Positions 22,190 to 34,394 of a DNA stretch of 64,000 nucleotides are shown here, one piece after another; positions within the stretch are counted from its first letter, which is position 1, and each line of letters opens with the position of its first letter. The DNA lies in NCBI GenBank assembly GCA_037954665.1, contig JBBMOL010000096.1:124001-188000 (forward strand). Direction: 5' to 3'. The notes under the pieces are model-generated. The model did no database searches. It had not been told where the DNA came from and worked only from the letters and a program-made list of their open reading frames with translations. Both the position numbers and the translations under genes were made by a program. Origin of the DNA: Laguncularia racemosa (Eukaryota; Streptophyta; Magnoliopsida; Myrtales; Combretaceae).

Positions 22190-24828
22190 TTAGTATCCAT
22201 CATTTACCATTGTCGCATTGATGAAAGCACGTTCATCTGTTTTGCACCCCCACCTTGCTCTATAAAGGCCACATGTGATTTCATTTGGACGCTCTCGAAT
22301 GTCCATTATCTTTTTTGCCTTGGTTTTCCCTTCTTCCATGCAAGGTCTCCCCTTAGGCGGAGTGACGGGAAGTGTATTGGCTCCCAATTCAACTCATTGC
22401 CTATAAGCATGAAGTGTATCCTAAATGTGTCCATTTGTACTAATCAAGTATAGAGTGTGTCATATCAAGCCAAAGTGAGGTGGTTACTACATATGTGTGA
22501 GAGCATAGAATTATGTATATTTGCCACTTCTAGCAATTGCATGTGCTGTAAGCAAAGTCAACAACATATGTATGGCCCCCTCCCCTTAACCCGTTGGTGA
22601 CGTAACGACTACCGGTGAGGACTTCAAAAACTTTGTCGTGTCTGCTATAGTCGATGACTTAGTAGTTGCTAGCTTGTGAACTCCATCAATCAATTTTTTG
22701 GGTTGCATATTCGGTGAAAATTCTACCATTCGCCATATTTTTCAATGCCTTTATATGCTTCTAGATAAAGTACCCCACATAGTTGTAGAACGTCTTCTTC
22801 GCCAAAGCAATCATAGGTAACTCCTAAGCCCCCTTCAATATGGAATTATAACTTTCAACAACATTTGAGGTCATATACCCAAACCGATAGCAATCGTCAT
22901 AAGTTAGTGTCAACATATCCAATAGCACGTCCTCGAACTAATCTAATGCATTCAATTTAATAATCCCCACATGCTCCATCACATAATTCAACTTATGAGA
23001 TTGTGCTTGTAACTAGGCATATGTGACCAACCTCTTGCACTAAATGTTTTTATATGTCGAGTTGAAGTTGCTTGCAACGTGTGGTAGGCAAAATCTCTAC
23101 ACCGCAAATGGGGGCTATCATCCATTTGCTTCTTCTTAGACTACCGATCCGATGCCTACGTGTCTATCCGAAATGAGGCAATGGTTTCATGATTTTCACT
23201 ATCGCCGACAATATATTCCCTCAGTTTTCTCAAAAACTAGCTCCATGTCTGATCAACCAAAGCGAATGCTAGTGGAAGTATATAGTTGTTGCCATCAACT
23301 CCACAAGCAACTAGTAACTTATGAGTGTACTTCCCATACAGAAAAGTGGCATCAATGGTAACAATTTTTCTAAGGAATCTCCATGCCGCAATGCACAACC
23401 TAAATGCTTAGAATACCCACTTCAAAGTAGCCACACTGGGGGTACTTAATCTGCTTCACCCCCAATCAATTCGTGTTCCTAGATTTGTATTTTTTATTGT
23501 ATTGAGAAGTTTAGGTAGTTCACTGTAAGACTTCTCCCAGTTCCCATACACATGCTCGATAGCCCATTTCTTCCCCTCCTAGACCCGTCTCCTATTAATG
23601 TTGTAGCCAAATTTCTACTTGACAACGGAAGTCAGCTTGGTTACCTTTATATCAAGATTATCCCTAAGAAGATTTACAAATCAGCTAACAAAGAGATTGC
23701 AATCCAACTGTGGTTGATCCTAACTAATTAGCGGGTTATTGCATATGTGTGGACCTTCAAATCTCATCACCACGAACATGCCCTCCAACTTCTTCTTTCG
23801 AGTTTGAAGCCTCCATTTATAATCATTGTCCATTATCAAATAATAAATAGACTACAACTATGGACTAGATTCTACAACAGTGAAGTTGTAATGGTTCTTC
23901 ACATGGTAAGACTTCACTACTTGAATCACATCTGCTTTGTTCTAAATCTCATGCCCTCATAGAAATCGTCACTGCTACTCGAACCACTACAAATATTGGT
24001 TTGCTCTTACTCAAAATAAATGTAACCACTATTACCCCCAAAGTTGTAGTACGGAATAAGATCTCTAACTACCATGCTTAGTAGTTCAACTTGCTTTGAT
24101 TGATATATTAGCCGTCTCAAGTGGGTATGTACGATTGGAGAGTCTTCTTTAGATACTTCATCTCCCTCGTTCTCACTTTTCTCATTTTCCTCATTAGAAC
24201 TTTCCTCGTTATCGTTACTCTCCTCCTTAATACTCATTCCACCATAGGTGTCAACTGTAACCTCTACTCCCACATGAACCATGTATAGACCCTGTATATC
24301 TAGTCATTGTAATACTAGAATAATTGCTCAATCTATTTTATCTTCATCATTCACATCCATTGAGGTTGGAATTGAAGGTTGAAATGTCGATGGCTCGAGT
24401 TGCATTTCTACAATGTCATGTGACTAATGTGGCTGATTACTTGTATCGAATGTTTGCCTTACTAAGGAGCCTCCTAAATCGTCAAAAATTTTGATGTACA
24501 ATTGTTGTATGCTATGATCTCCATATGATGCAATCGTTTCAATAAATTTTTCAACATCTTCATCATCTTTTATTACCATCAACGCATAACATGTAATGCC
24601 CTCATGGAACATAAGATGCTTGTGAATTATTTCAACCCCCACTTCGGTTAGATCAACTTTGATGCTTCGACATATTCTGTATAAGAATTTGTCGTGATTG
24701 ACATTTTTCTTCATGTTCAACTTCTTTACCAGATCCCTATCATATTCTAGGCCCTAGTTACCAGCCATAATATTTTTAAATGCATAAATCATCAATTTCA
24801 CGTAGGCAGCCATTGTTTTCCTATCCAT
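22190..24828 (-). pseudogene. MURA-type MULE transposase pseudogene
   Basis: Start chosen at ATG 24,826-24,828 (MDRKTMAAYVKLM). An N-terminal domain (24,424-24,720) ends in DDEDVEKFIETI, as in MuDR N-terminal domains. An acidic Ser/Glu linker (24,007-24,282) follows. The catalytic core reads VTIDATFLYGKYTHKLLVA, with the first catalytic Asp codon at 23,351-23,353, then NNYILPLAFALVDQTWS. FCLPHVASNF marks the C..H helix region near 23,080. A SWIM zinc finger (CNC, KWQ, LCSH) lies near 22,490-22,560, and a degenerate zinc knuckle follows a PPKGRP stretch near 22,230-22,350. Many stops. Confidence 0.83.
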
Positions 24829-24869
24829 AGATATATAAATTATGAACTTTTAAAAACATATGACAATTT

Positions 24870-26000
24870 TTAATAACATTATAAAAATTTGCACAAAAAA
24901 AAAATTCCATATCATTTGAAATTTTAAATTTTTTCCCGTTATTTTCAAACAATTTTTTTTCTAAAAATTTGTTAGATATTATTTTTTAATAACATTTTCG
25001 TTGCTAAAAATTTCAATAATTTCCAAATTATTTTACAACACTGTAAAAATTATTTTACACTCTAGATATTACAAATTTTCATCACAATATTTTTTTTTTA
25101 TATTTCCAATAACAACATTATAAAAATTTGCACAAAAAAAAAATTCTTATCATTTGAAATTTTAGTTTTTTTCCCCATTATTTCCAAACGAATTTTTTCT
25201 AAAAATTTGTCAAATATTATTTTTTAATAACATTTTCATTGCTAAAAATTTCAATAATTTCCGTATTATTTTACAACACTATAAAAATTATTTCACACTC
25301 CAGATACTACAAATTTTCATCACAATATCTTTTTTTTTTTATATTTCCAATAACATTCTAAAAATTTGCACAAAAAAAAAATTCTTATCATTTGAAATTT
25401 TAATTTTTTTCCCATTATTTCCAAACTAATTTTTTCTAAAAATTTTTCAAATATTATTTATTAATAACATGTTCGCTACTGAAAAATTCAATAATTCCTG
25501 TATCATTTTACAACATTGTAAAAATTATTTCACATTCCAAATATTACAAATTTTCATCACAATATTTTTTTTAATATTTCCAATAACAACATTCTTAAAA
25601 TTTTTACAAAAAAAATTCCATATCATTTGAAATTTAAAAATTTTTCCCATTATTTCCAAACAAAGTTTTTTTAAAAATTTTTCAAATATTATTTTTTAAT
25701 AACATTTTTGTTGCTAAAAATTTCAATAATTTGCATATCATTTTAAAACACTTTAAAAATTATTTCACATTCCAGATATTACAAATTTTCATCGCAATAT
25801 TTTTCTTTTGTATTTCTAATAACAATATTCTTAAAATATGCACAAAAAGAAAATTCTTTATCATTTCTAATTTTAATTTTATTTTTTTCTCATTATTTCC
25901 AAATAATTTTTTTCTAAATATTTATCTGAAATTTTTTTTAGTAATATCTTTTTTTAAAAAATATTTCAATAATTTCTATATTATCTTATAATGTTGTAAA
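24870..26000. repeat. 238-bp tandem array, about five copies
   Basis: The block AACATTATAAAAATTTGCAC and variants recurs near 24,875, 25,113, 25,350, 25,588 and 25,826. Each unit also holds TTCAATAATTTCC-like and TACAAATTTTCATCACAATA segments. The array lies between the transposase start and the right terminal repeat. It is unrelated in sequence and unit size to the left array. Confidence 0.85.
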
Positions 26001-26560
26001 AATTATTCAACATTCTACATATTTCATGTTCATCATAACAACAAATCCTCATTCTAATGCAAAAAGTAACATCACATATTATATATTACAACATCTATAT
26101 AAATCATATCTAATAAACTACAAACCCACAATGAGCAATAACATTTTCTATAAAATATAACATTACAGCAATATTTTCCCCAAATGTTACATCAAACACA
26201 AATAAAAAAAAATTCAACTTTTCAAAAAAGAAAATATACCACAATCAATTATTTGTTGAGGAAATGCTTAAATCTGGGTTAATTACTTCAAATCCTTCCA
26301 TTGTTTTGCAGAATCAATTCTTCTTCTTCTTCTTCTTCTTCCTTCATGCAAATGAGAGAAAAAAAAATGATTTGATATGTCGAGTGAGTTCTTTTGTTTC
26401 TATGGAAAATTTTACTTTGTTACTGTATTTATATTTTTTAATTTTCCTTACTGTTATCACATGATTTTTCTTTTAAATCGACAGTCAATGTGAAAAATAA
26501 AAAAATTGGACAGTGGGATTGAAGGAGGTCTGTGCCTTGTACAATTTGGACTGTCCATGC

Positions 26561-26698
26561 CTTCAGTTTAAAATTTTTTATTACCCCTAAAGTCACAAAT
26601 GGTGTCCGCATTTTCGAAATCTATTTTAGGAATAATTATTATGGGTATAATATTTATGTAATTTTTTTTTAAATCACAATATTTAAGTATGTAATCCT
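26561..26698 (-). repeat. MULE terminal inverted repeat, right
   Basis: The reverse complement aligns with 18,367-18,503 with a few indels. The outer end is GTAATCCT, followed by the target duplication ATTTATCTT at 26,699-26,707. Confidence 0.85.
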
Positions 26699-26707
26699 AT
26701 TTATCTT
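26699..26707. repeat. MULE target-site duplication, right copy
   Basis: ATTTATCTT, 8 of 9 matches with the left copy ATTTGTCTT at 18,358-18,366. Confidence 0.8.
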
Positions 26708-26993
26708 ATTCATTCATAAGAGAATATTAATCTATTTTCATCATTTTCCATATGTGATTCATAGACATTATAATTTACAAACAAGGAAAGATTAGTTACC
26801 TTGAACTTGACTTCTAAACCCAATACACGGTTTGTTTAATATCTTTCGCCAAATACTGTTTGATTTGCTTGAACTAAACTTATCTTTTATTGTTTTCACC
26901 CATTTGTGCAGAAATTTATTTTTTCAAAGTGGTTATTCTATTATTGTATTAGTTTTTGTGCGTATAATAATAATTTGAATAAAATAGTTTACT

Positions 26994-27116
26994 CTTTTTT
27001 TTTTTTTCCAATCAGAAACACTTCCATTAACCAAACTCAGAGGAAGAAACAGAAAGTCTAGAGGAAACACAAGAAACATCTAAAGACAATAGCCTCCGGA
27101 GTGTGGATGGGGTGTT
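26994..27116 (-). mobile_element. 5'-truncated L1/SINE-type retroposon tail
   Basis: A 123-bp insert that on the minus strand ends in a poly-A tail (T-run about 26,995-27,008 on the plus strand). The inner sequence, with CCGGAGGCT, TTTCTTGTGTTTCC and TTAATGGAAGTG on the minus strand, resembles 3' UTR ends of plant L1 elements. It is flanked by a perfect 12-bp target duplication AAATAGTTTACT at 26,982-26,993 and 27,117-27,128, diagnostic of target-primed retroposition. Confidence 0.75.
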
Positions 27117-27128
27117 AAATAGTTTACT

Positions 27129-28976
27129 TTATTCATATTCCATTTGTTATGCATTTTTTAATAGAACTAGTTAAGACTTCACATGAAGTATAAATTTTAT
27201 TTTAAAATATATGTGTTAATTAAAATAATAAATAACATTATATACTCATAAATTATCTTAAATATAAAATGAGTAATACCATTCCGATCTACAAAATTAT
27301 ATTATGAATTTATAGTATAATTTTATATGGCTACTAGTTATAATTTCACTTTTGTAATGAAATGATATGCTATACAAAAAAAAAAAAATTACAACCCTTT
27401 TAAAATGCATAAAGTTGTATCATTCATATAAAGTCATGTAAGAATTACAATTCTAACAATAGTTTACACAAAATACATGTCCCTTCAATATAAAATTGAA
27501 AGAAAACCATTGTAATGGCCAAAATGTATCAATAATAAAAAGATGATAATTATAAAAGCTTTCAAAATTATATAAATAAAAATATTAGATAATAGATCGT
27601 GACTTTAGAGAAAATACTAATGCAAGCAATATTGAAAGGGTATTGTAACAAAATAGAAAGCAACGAGGGCTTTTGATAAAATACCAATAATCAATAGTCA
27701 ATGTCAAAGACGTATTGTAAAAAGAAATTAATATTAAAGTGGAATCATGATTTGAAAATAAAAATTCAAAATTATATATTATAATAGATACAATCGATCA
27801 AAGAATGAAACAAAATCAATAAAGTAAAACAATTATGTTGAACATGTACAAATAAAATTAATTTGTGCTTATATCTAAGAATAGTTACGATACTCAATTG
27901 GAACACCTTGATGCAATATAATACTTTTATTTTTTTGTAAAAATTAATTGAATAAAGTTAATTATAAAAAATTTAAGTATAAATTATGCTTTTACATATT
28001 CATGTTTCTACCATTTTTCACTTTCCATGACTTCGTTAGCATATTTGTACTTTAGTTTTATCTATTAGTATTAATGAACGGACACATGTTACCTAATGGA
28101 TCGTAAATAATTAATTTAATAAAGTTATGTTATTAAATAACATGATAAAAATAATAAAAATTTACTAATCAAATATATTTTATGCTATCATGTGTGTTGT
28201 TCTAAGCTACTAGACTACATGTTTTTAGGAGATGTCTAATGTTTTAACTAGAACTTTACAATAAGGCCACAAAGGTTATACGGAATGACCCCATAAAATT
28301 CATTTCAAAATTTAAATTTATAAAAGCTATATTTTGGCAATAAATATAGGTTTATCATTAGGTACATTATTGATCGAAAACTCAACATCCAAACTATAAG
28401 ATATGACAAGATACCAAAGATAAATTATTTAGTTTACAGAGTAATGAAATTGTATCTAAAGTAGATATATGCTCACTAAATATTAAAGCTATGCAAGTGG
28501 GATGGACCATGTGAGCCAACCCATTTAACTAACAAAAAAATGTAGGTTAGTTTGAAAATTTCAACACGCTTTTAATGTGGGCCGAGGCAGATTACCCATT
28601 TAACCTTAAAGTCGTATAAGTAAGTGGGTCAAGCAAAACAACCCGTTTAACCTGCTCACATAACTCTACTAAATATATGTAGAAAGTAATATGTATGCAC
28701 ATATATTAACAATATAGATGAGATTACACCTTAAATTACTAAAATTATTAAAAATTCATCACATGAAACTATCAAATTCTACTGTTGTATGGCGTGATAG
28801 CATTTAGGATAGAAGTCTACAACAAAGAGCACCAAGCAAAGCCATATGAGGGATAATGTAAATTTTACATGGGTAATATATTGGATTGCACTTAAAAGTA
28901 CATTTGGACCTTCACTTTGCATTTTCACTAACTAAAGTATCATTAAATAGTAGGGGAGCAACATTTATAATGTTTA
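27129..28976. other. AT-rich non-coding stretch
   Basis: No gene, RNA or complete repeat recognised. A patch at about 28,490-28,680 contains GTGGGTCAAGC, CAACCCGTTTAACC and TGGGCCGAGGC, resembling interiors of hAT MITEs, but no terminal repeats or target duplication could be assigned. Confidence 0.45.
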
Positions 28977-29637
28977 TGTAATGTCCCAAAACCCGAGTAC
29001 ACTAAAGCCCACCATGTATCCTCACTAGATGAAGACACACAAAGGCTCAATTGTTATAATTCTCCAAACATTAGCTTTCAATTATTCAATATAATAAATG
29101 AACCTCTTAAATTACTATAGTAAAAGCATTCATAAAATCTAACAATACCGCAATTTTTTAAAGAAATGTATATCATTCCAAACATAATTCCTATTCAATT
29201 TCCTCAATTTAAATATAGTGGAAGCCTTTAACAATTTAAATAACATGACAATCTAAATCATAATTACAAATTATTCTATATTCTCCTTTCTCCTCATCGA
29301 GATCCTACTCATCATAATACATGTACTCCACATTCTTCTCTATATCTTGACTTGTTTCTACTAAGTTTTCATCATACCCTACAATCTCTCTTGTAGCATC
29401 TATAACTAAAAAAAAAAAAAAAAAATTCTCACGAGGGGTCAGCTATTGGCTAGCACTATGCATACCAACAACTACATAAGCATGTTATGACAGAGATAAC
29501 AACACATATATGATGCAACATGATATTCAAACACAATTTATTTATCTTTCACAATAGTTAGCTAACATAAAATCACATTATCAACACCATCATACATAAC
29601 TTTCACAACATCTTTTCACAATCCTTCCACAAATAAT

Positions 29638-29695
29638 ACACACACACACACACACACACACATACACACACACACATATGTATATATATATATAT
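29638..29695. repeat. CA and TA microsatellites
   Basis: An ACACAC run with one CATAC interruption is followed by a TA repeat. The adjoining segment TGACAAAGACCTTCCTC at about 29,699-29,715 recurs, also next to a TA repeat, at about 37,482-37,498 in the same orientation. Confidence 0.85.
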
Positions 29696-29784
29696 ATATG
29701 ACAAAGACCTTCCTCTTTATTCATTAGTTTATTACCATACATAATATTAATATATATACCACAAACAATATATATACATATATA

Positions 29785-30086
29785 TTCTAAGGTGTCTCTT
29801 TTGGAAACTAATAGCCCTTTGAGACAAGTTTCTAGCCAATATACCTAAGATTCTAGATAAACATTAAATAAAACCTCCAATTGGCGGCTTAGCTAGTCCG
29901 TATAGGGTTCATAACATTTGAAAACATAAAATAAAGAACAAGAACAAGATCCACCACAGGCGGCAGAGCCAAGACTAGTGGGCAATTGTTCTAATTAAAC
30001 ATATAATAAAACATTAATTGCATTAATAACATGGGCATATGTACATGAAATTAAAAGAACATTACAAGGAGTTAAACATTAGATGA
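29785..30086 (+). repeat. Inverted repeat arm, left
   Basis: About 302 bp inside the putative LTR. Its reverse complement matches 36,898-37,199 at high identity, sharing for example ACCTCCAATTGGCGGCTTAG versus its complement and CCACCACAGGCGGCAGAGCC versus GGCTTTGCCGCCTGTGGTGG. The right arm directly abuts pararetrovirus copy B. Confidence 0.85.
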
Positions 30087-30766
30087 GAAGGAAGAGTGAG
30101 CAGGATTAGAAGAAATTGGAAAAAATAAAAAAGATGGAAGAAGATTATGTGGTGTTAAATCATTACCTTAGTACTTGTGTGTATAAAGGTTTATCTATGA
30201 TTTATTAATCATAGATGAGATGTTAGAAGGATAAGAGAAGAGAAGAAGAGTGTGTGTATATGTGGAAGAATGGTTGTAAGTTGTGACTAAGGGAGAGAAG
30301 AGAGATGTTAGACGGAGAAGAAAGATAGAAAGTGAGTGTGTTTAAAAGGTTAGGAGCTTAGGTTCAGAGAGGGTAAGAGGTATCTAAAAATGTTCGATGC
30401 CTCTGAATGAACCCGACTTTCTTATTTAAAGAAAATTTTATTCTTTTACTGTAGTGAATAATAAAAGTACTTTCACTGTTTTGAGTAGTAAAAGTTGTCA
30501 GGGGTTTTACTGTTGGGAATAGTAAAATCTAGAATTGCTTTTAGTGGAAAGATTCCACTCATCATTATACCATAGATGATAGTATTTTCAAAGAAAACAT
30601 TACATTAATACATACATTAGTTGTACTTTGATACTAAAAATAGTATAGTATAAAATATTATACTTTACATTAAAACTTAAAATAAAATTCCTACGTATCT
30701 TGCTGCAAATACAACAAAATACTTACATTGGTTTTCCTATGGTTCTGCAAGGTCGATCCCGTAACA

Positions 30767-32023
30767 GTCATCTTCATTACTTTCTCTACTATAAGCTGAT
30801 CTAGACTAAGTGGAGTCTTCATTGGTTGATTCATTGAGGCTTGCTAAGGCTTGTTCCAGTAACTGTTTCATTGATTCTAGAGTGTTTGCCCTAGCCATTG
30901 AGGATATGAGGAATCCTTTGTCATGTAGGAAGGGAACTTGTGCCACTTCCTAGGTCTTCAAAACATTGGTTGATTTGTTGATCCATCCAAGGATCACATT
31001 TTCTTCAACCTTATCCCACATTTTGAAACCATCCCACCATTTGATCTTGAATCTTCTGGCTAGAATGGTAGTCTTGGTGTCATTGGCTTTCCTATGCTTG
31101 TAAAACCAAGTCATTACCTACGATACACTGATATGCATATAGAATAGCATTGTTTTGTCAAATTCATGTTCATGTGGGTTTGGTGTATAGGTCTTCATGA
31201 AAAGATTATATCCCTTTTGGGCTCTTTCATGAATGATCTCATTATTAGCTCTAAAATCATCCCACCAGTGTGTAAACCAGTAGGGTAGGTTTTTTGAAGA
31301 ACATTTTTCAAAAAAGATTAACCAGGTATGGGCTCTTTTTTGGTTCATTCTGAAAACGGCATTCCACCATGCTTGCATGTAATCGAAATAATTATAGGCA
31401 TGGAGATATGGTAGTTGTGGCATTAATGGGTTTATTTGGAATGTTTAGCATTATGTAGGATGTCTAGGCCATTCGTTAAGGTTTATAACCTTATGAATCT
31501 TGGTGGTAGAACAACAAATTATGTCATTATTTTGAAAGTGTTTAAATGAAACAAATTTTGTTTCACTTAAAATCCTTTCATAAAATTCCATTATTTTTAG
31601 TGTATCATAAGGGATATAATTAAACTTTTCAGAAAATATTTTCTGAGCATATATATAAGGATCATTTTCAAATACTCCTTTCTCTATTGAGAAGACATAT
31701 TTGAAATTGCCCTTAACATAAAATTCTGATTTTAAAACATTTTGAGGGACAGTTTTCTTCTCAAAAGAAGAAGCCACCTCGGTTATCTAGATATTCTGGT
31801 GAGACTTCTTTTTAGAAATCTCCTCATTCCTTTCCTGTTTTATAGGAATATTTAAGGCTGGTGTAATAGCCTTAATTAATTCTAGAGTTATCATTACATT
31901 GGTGTTTGAGCCCTTGTCAAGTCTCCTCACATTGCTCTCATTAGGGGATTCATTGGTTTTGGATGAACCAAAAGATAGCTCATCTTTGATCATTAAAGGA
32001 ACATTATGATTTTTGGGGGTCAT
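30767..32023 (-). pseudogene. Trp-rich C-terminal region of pararetrovirus copy B
   Basis: Downstream of RNase H, in-frame blocks are separated by stops at 31,787-31,789 (TAG), between 31,451 and 31,423, and further on. Aromatic motifs stand out: YFDYMQAWWNAVFRMN, HTWLIFFEK, LPYWFTHWWDDF and, near 31,010-31,060, FKIKWWDGF. The start of the block is MTPKNHNVPLMIKDELSFG. I recall similar Trp-rich segments in polyproteins of endogenous plant pararetroviruses, but no biochemical function is known to me. A glutamine/alanine-rich tail reaches about 30,790. Confidence 0.55.
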
Positions 32024-32039
32024 GGCAACAAGCCAAGAC

Positions 32040-32680
32040 CGGACATTAGTAAGGCCCTTTTTTGGAGGGACCTATTTCCCCTTTCCTTTGTCCCTTTTGG
32101 GAAGCATCTCCCTACAGGAATTCACAAGTAAGGAATTCAAGAAGGGAATTGGATGAACCATTAATATGTTTAATTTTGAAATAAAAAACAGATAAAATTG
32201 ATTGCCATCTGGTGAAAATATGTTTTGAAGCTAAATTTTAAACATCTTTTTATAAAACATTTTTTGCTGCTTTGCAATCAATTCTTAAAAGAAATTTTTG
32301 ATTTAATAAATCTCCTTGGAACTTGGAAATTGTTAAAACAATTGCTAAAATTTCTTTTTAAATTGTGGAATAATTTATTTAACATTCGTTCCAATTTTTA
32401 GACACAAATTGGACTATGCATTCATTTTCATTTAATTTTTGCTTAAGGATTCCACTAAATCCTATATCAGACGTATCTGTTTCTACTATCTTGGGTAAAT
32501 TTGGGTCTACTATATGGATGCATGGGATTTCCTTAATTTGTCTTACTACATTGGTGTGTGTGTCAGACCATTTTGGAGGATTTTTCTTTAACCTTTAGTG
32601 TAAAGGTTTGCATAAAACATTAAGGTCTTTAAAGAAATCTGCTACATAATTCAAACTACCTAAGAAATGATGGAGTTGGG
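32040..32680 (-). pseudogene. Pararetrovirus RNase H region, copy B
   Basis: Homologous to 1-589 of copy A, aligning from 32,092. The VETDTSDIG-like motif near 32,470-32,495 marks the RNase H start. Several frameshifts and stops occur; no long open frame remains on the minus strand. Confidence 0.65.
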
Positions 32681-33440
32681 TTTTGTCCAAGATTTTGTCA
32701 GGGAACTTGGAAGCAAATTCTATTGACCTTCTTATTGGTGTAATTGTGCCATCATAGATATCAAATCCTAAAAACCTAATCCTGGCTTGGAAAAAGGGAT
32801 ATCTCAGTAGGTGATACTACTAGGCCATTTTGCTTAGCTTTTTGGATAAAAGCTTTAATATGTTTGAAGTGTTGGTCTATATTTGGGGAAAAGATCAACA
32901 CATTATCAATGTATACAATAATAAAATTTAAATAATCATTAAAGATTTCATTCATTATCCTTTGGAATTTAGAGGGAGCATTTTTTAAACTAAAAGGCAT
33001 AACATTCCATTCATATTGTCCAAAGGGGACAGTGAATGCTGTTTTATACCTATCGCATTCTTTAATCCGAATTTGCCAAAATCCAGATTTCATATCAAAC
33101 TTAGAGAATACCTTTGCATTGTATATATCTTACTAAGTAGATCTCTTGTATTAGGTATAGGATACCCAATCCATTTTAATACTTTGTTTAGAGGCTTGTA
33201 GTTAATTACTAGCCTAGGTGTGCCTCTTTCTATTTTTGCATTTTTATTAATGTAAAAAACTGAACAACTCCAAAGTGACTTGGATTTGCGGATTAGCCTT
33301 TTAGTTAATAGGTCATTGATTTCGTTTTGGCAATGTCTTAAGGCATTGCTATTCATTTGAGAAGGTTTGGCCTTCGTTAGGATATCTTTCTCATTGAAAT
33401 TACCTTCGTAAGGTAATTCTACCATATGAAATTTCCTATC
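32681..33440 (-). pseudogene. Pararetrovirus reverse transcriptase, copy B
   Basis: Two overlapping open blocks (33,090-33,425 and 32,776-33,093) are joined by a frameshift near 33,090. Motifs are RLVINYKPLNKVLKWI, MKSGFWQIRIKE (motif A region), PFSLKNAPSKFQRIMNE (motif B, with Gly to Ser) and YIDN at 32,902-32,913 where the active site should read YIDD. The last catalytic Asp is replaced by Asn, so the domain would be inactive even without the frameshift. Confidence 0.85.
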
Positions 33441-34394
33441 CTAGAACGCATTTGGTAAGGTAGAACAAACAATCTTCCTAATTTCATTTTCTAGATTAGA
33501 AATCCTATAGAAATCCTTTGCTTAACAGGATTTCTAGGAATTTAATATTCAATCCTATGAAGATTCAGATCATCATTCAAGAAAGACAATTGACTCTCTT
33601 TACATTTAATCAAATAGTTTAATTTGAAAATTGAATCATGTTTGAGTTCATTTATCATTTTAGTTTGGGGTCTTGAAACAAAATTAAAATAGACTTTATT
33701 TCTAAGATAACTTGTTTCAATCCCTTCATTATTAACCTTAAACGGTTGAATAAGATTAATAAAAGGAGTTCCTAAAATAACATTCTGCTTTAGATTTTTG
33801 ACAAGAATAAAAGCAATTTTATAGGACACATTTTCTTTTATTACTTCAACATTGGATAATTTAAAATTAATATGCAATTTGTTTTTAGAAGTAGAACTTA
33901 GAGATTGGGTTGTTTTTTCAAAATATTTTGTTGGAATTAACCCTTCTCTAATGCAATTTAAATCTACACCAGTATCAAATAACGTGGTGGTTTCTAGGAC
34001 AAAACTCATTGTTAATCCTAATTGTGGTATTAATAATCCATTTTCTATTGGTTACTTCTACTACTTGCATTAAATAATCTAAATTAACTAAATTGTTATT
34101 AGATTTTTCATTAATTGAACTTTCATGTTCGAAATTTTCCGAACATTCATCATGTATTATTTGATTTTTGAATTCAAAGAAGTCATTCTGTAGTTTATAC
34201 TGTATTGATTTTAATTCTTTGATGTCTTGTTTTTGAATTTTGATATCATTGTGAAAATCATTCACCATAACTGGTCTATAATCTTTTGGTTTTCTCCTGT
34301 TAAGGATATCATTAAGATTATAGGTTAAATTATTTGAAATTGAAGAGGTTGGCTTGACCTTTTCCAACCATCTTAATTTCTCATTATCTAGCAT
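33441..34394 (-). pseudogene. Pararetrovirus aspartic protease, copy B
   Basis: Protease block 33,542-34,009 with FDTGVDLNCIREGLIP (active-site DTG) and VILGTPFINLIQPF. The N-terminal linker block 33,975-34,394 lies in another frame. A small duplication-like AAATCC repeat near 33,500 disturbs the C-terminus, and TAG at 33,441-33,443 closes the frame at the same position as in copy A. Confidence 0.8.

Larger units (their letters stand above)
18367..26698. mobile_element. Mutator-like element (MULE) with PMD and MURA pseudogenes
   Basis: 8,332-bp element with about 138-bp terminal inverted repeats and a 9-bp target duplication. It carries a plant mobile domain frame on the plus strand (about 20,130-21,520) and a MURA transposase on the minus strand (22,190-24,828), which converge. 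Subterminal regions hold two different tandem arrays (145-bp and 238-bp units). All coding frames contain stops, so this copy is not autonomous now. Linkage of PMD genes with MULEs is known in plants; the whole structure here is read directly from the sequence. Confidence 0.88.
28977..30766 (-). repeat. Probable solo LTR of a Ty3/gypsy element
   Basis: Starts TGTAATGTCCCAAAACCC and ends CGATCCCGTAACA. Read on the minus strand it runs TGTTACGGGATCG to GGGACATTACA, the common form of long plant gypsy LTR ends. A TTTAAATAAG TATA-like box on the minus strand near 30,425 gives a plausible promoter. The 5-bp flanks GTTTA and GTCAT do not match, so the insertion was probably rearranged. It contains a CA microsatellite (29,638-29,676). 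Confidence 0.5.

Noticed and set aside
22082..22453. 123-codon plus-strand open frame at the end of the MULE transposase
   Set aside because: It lies opposite the MURA C-terminus (PPKGRP and zinc-knuckle region), which is the supported coding strand.
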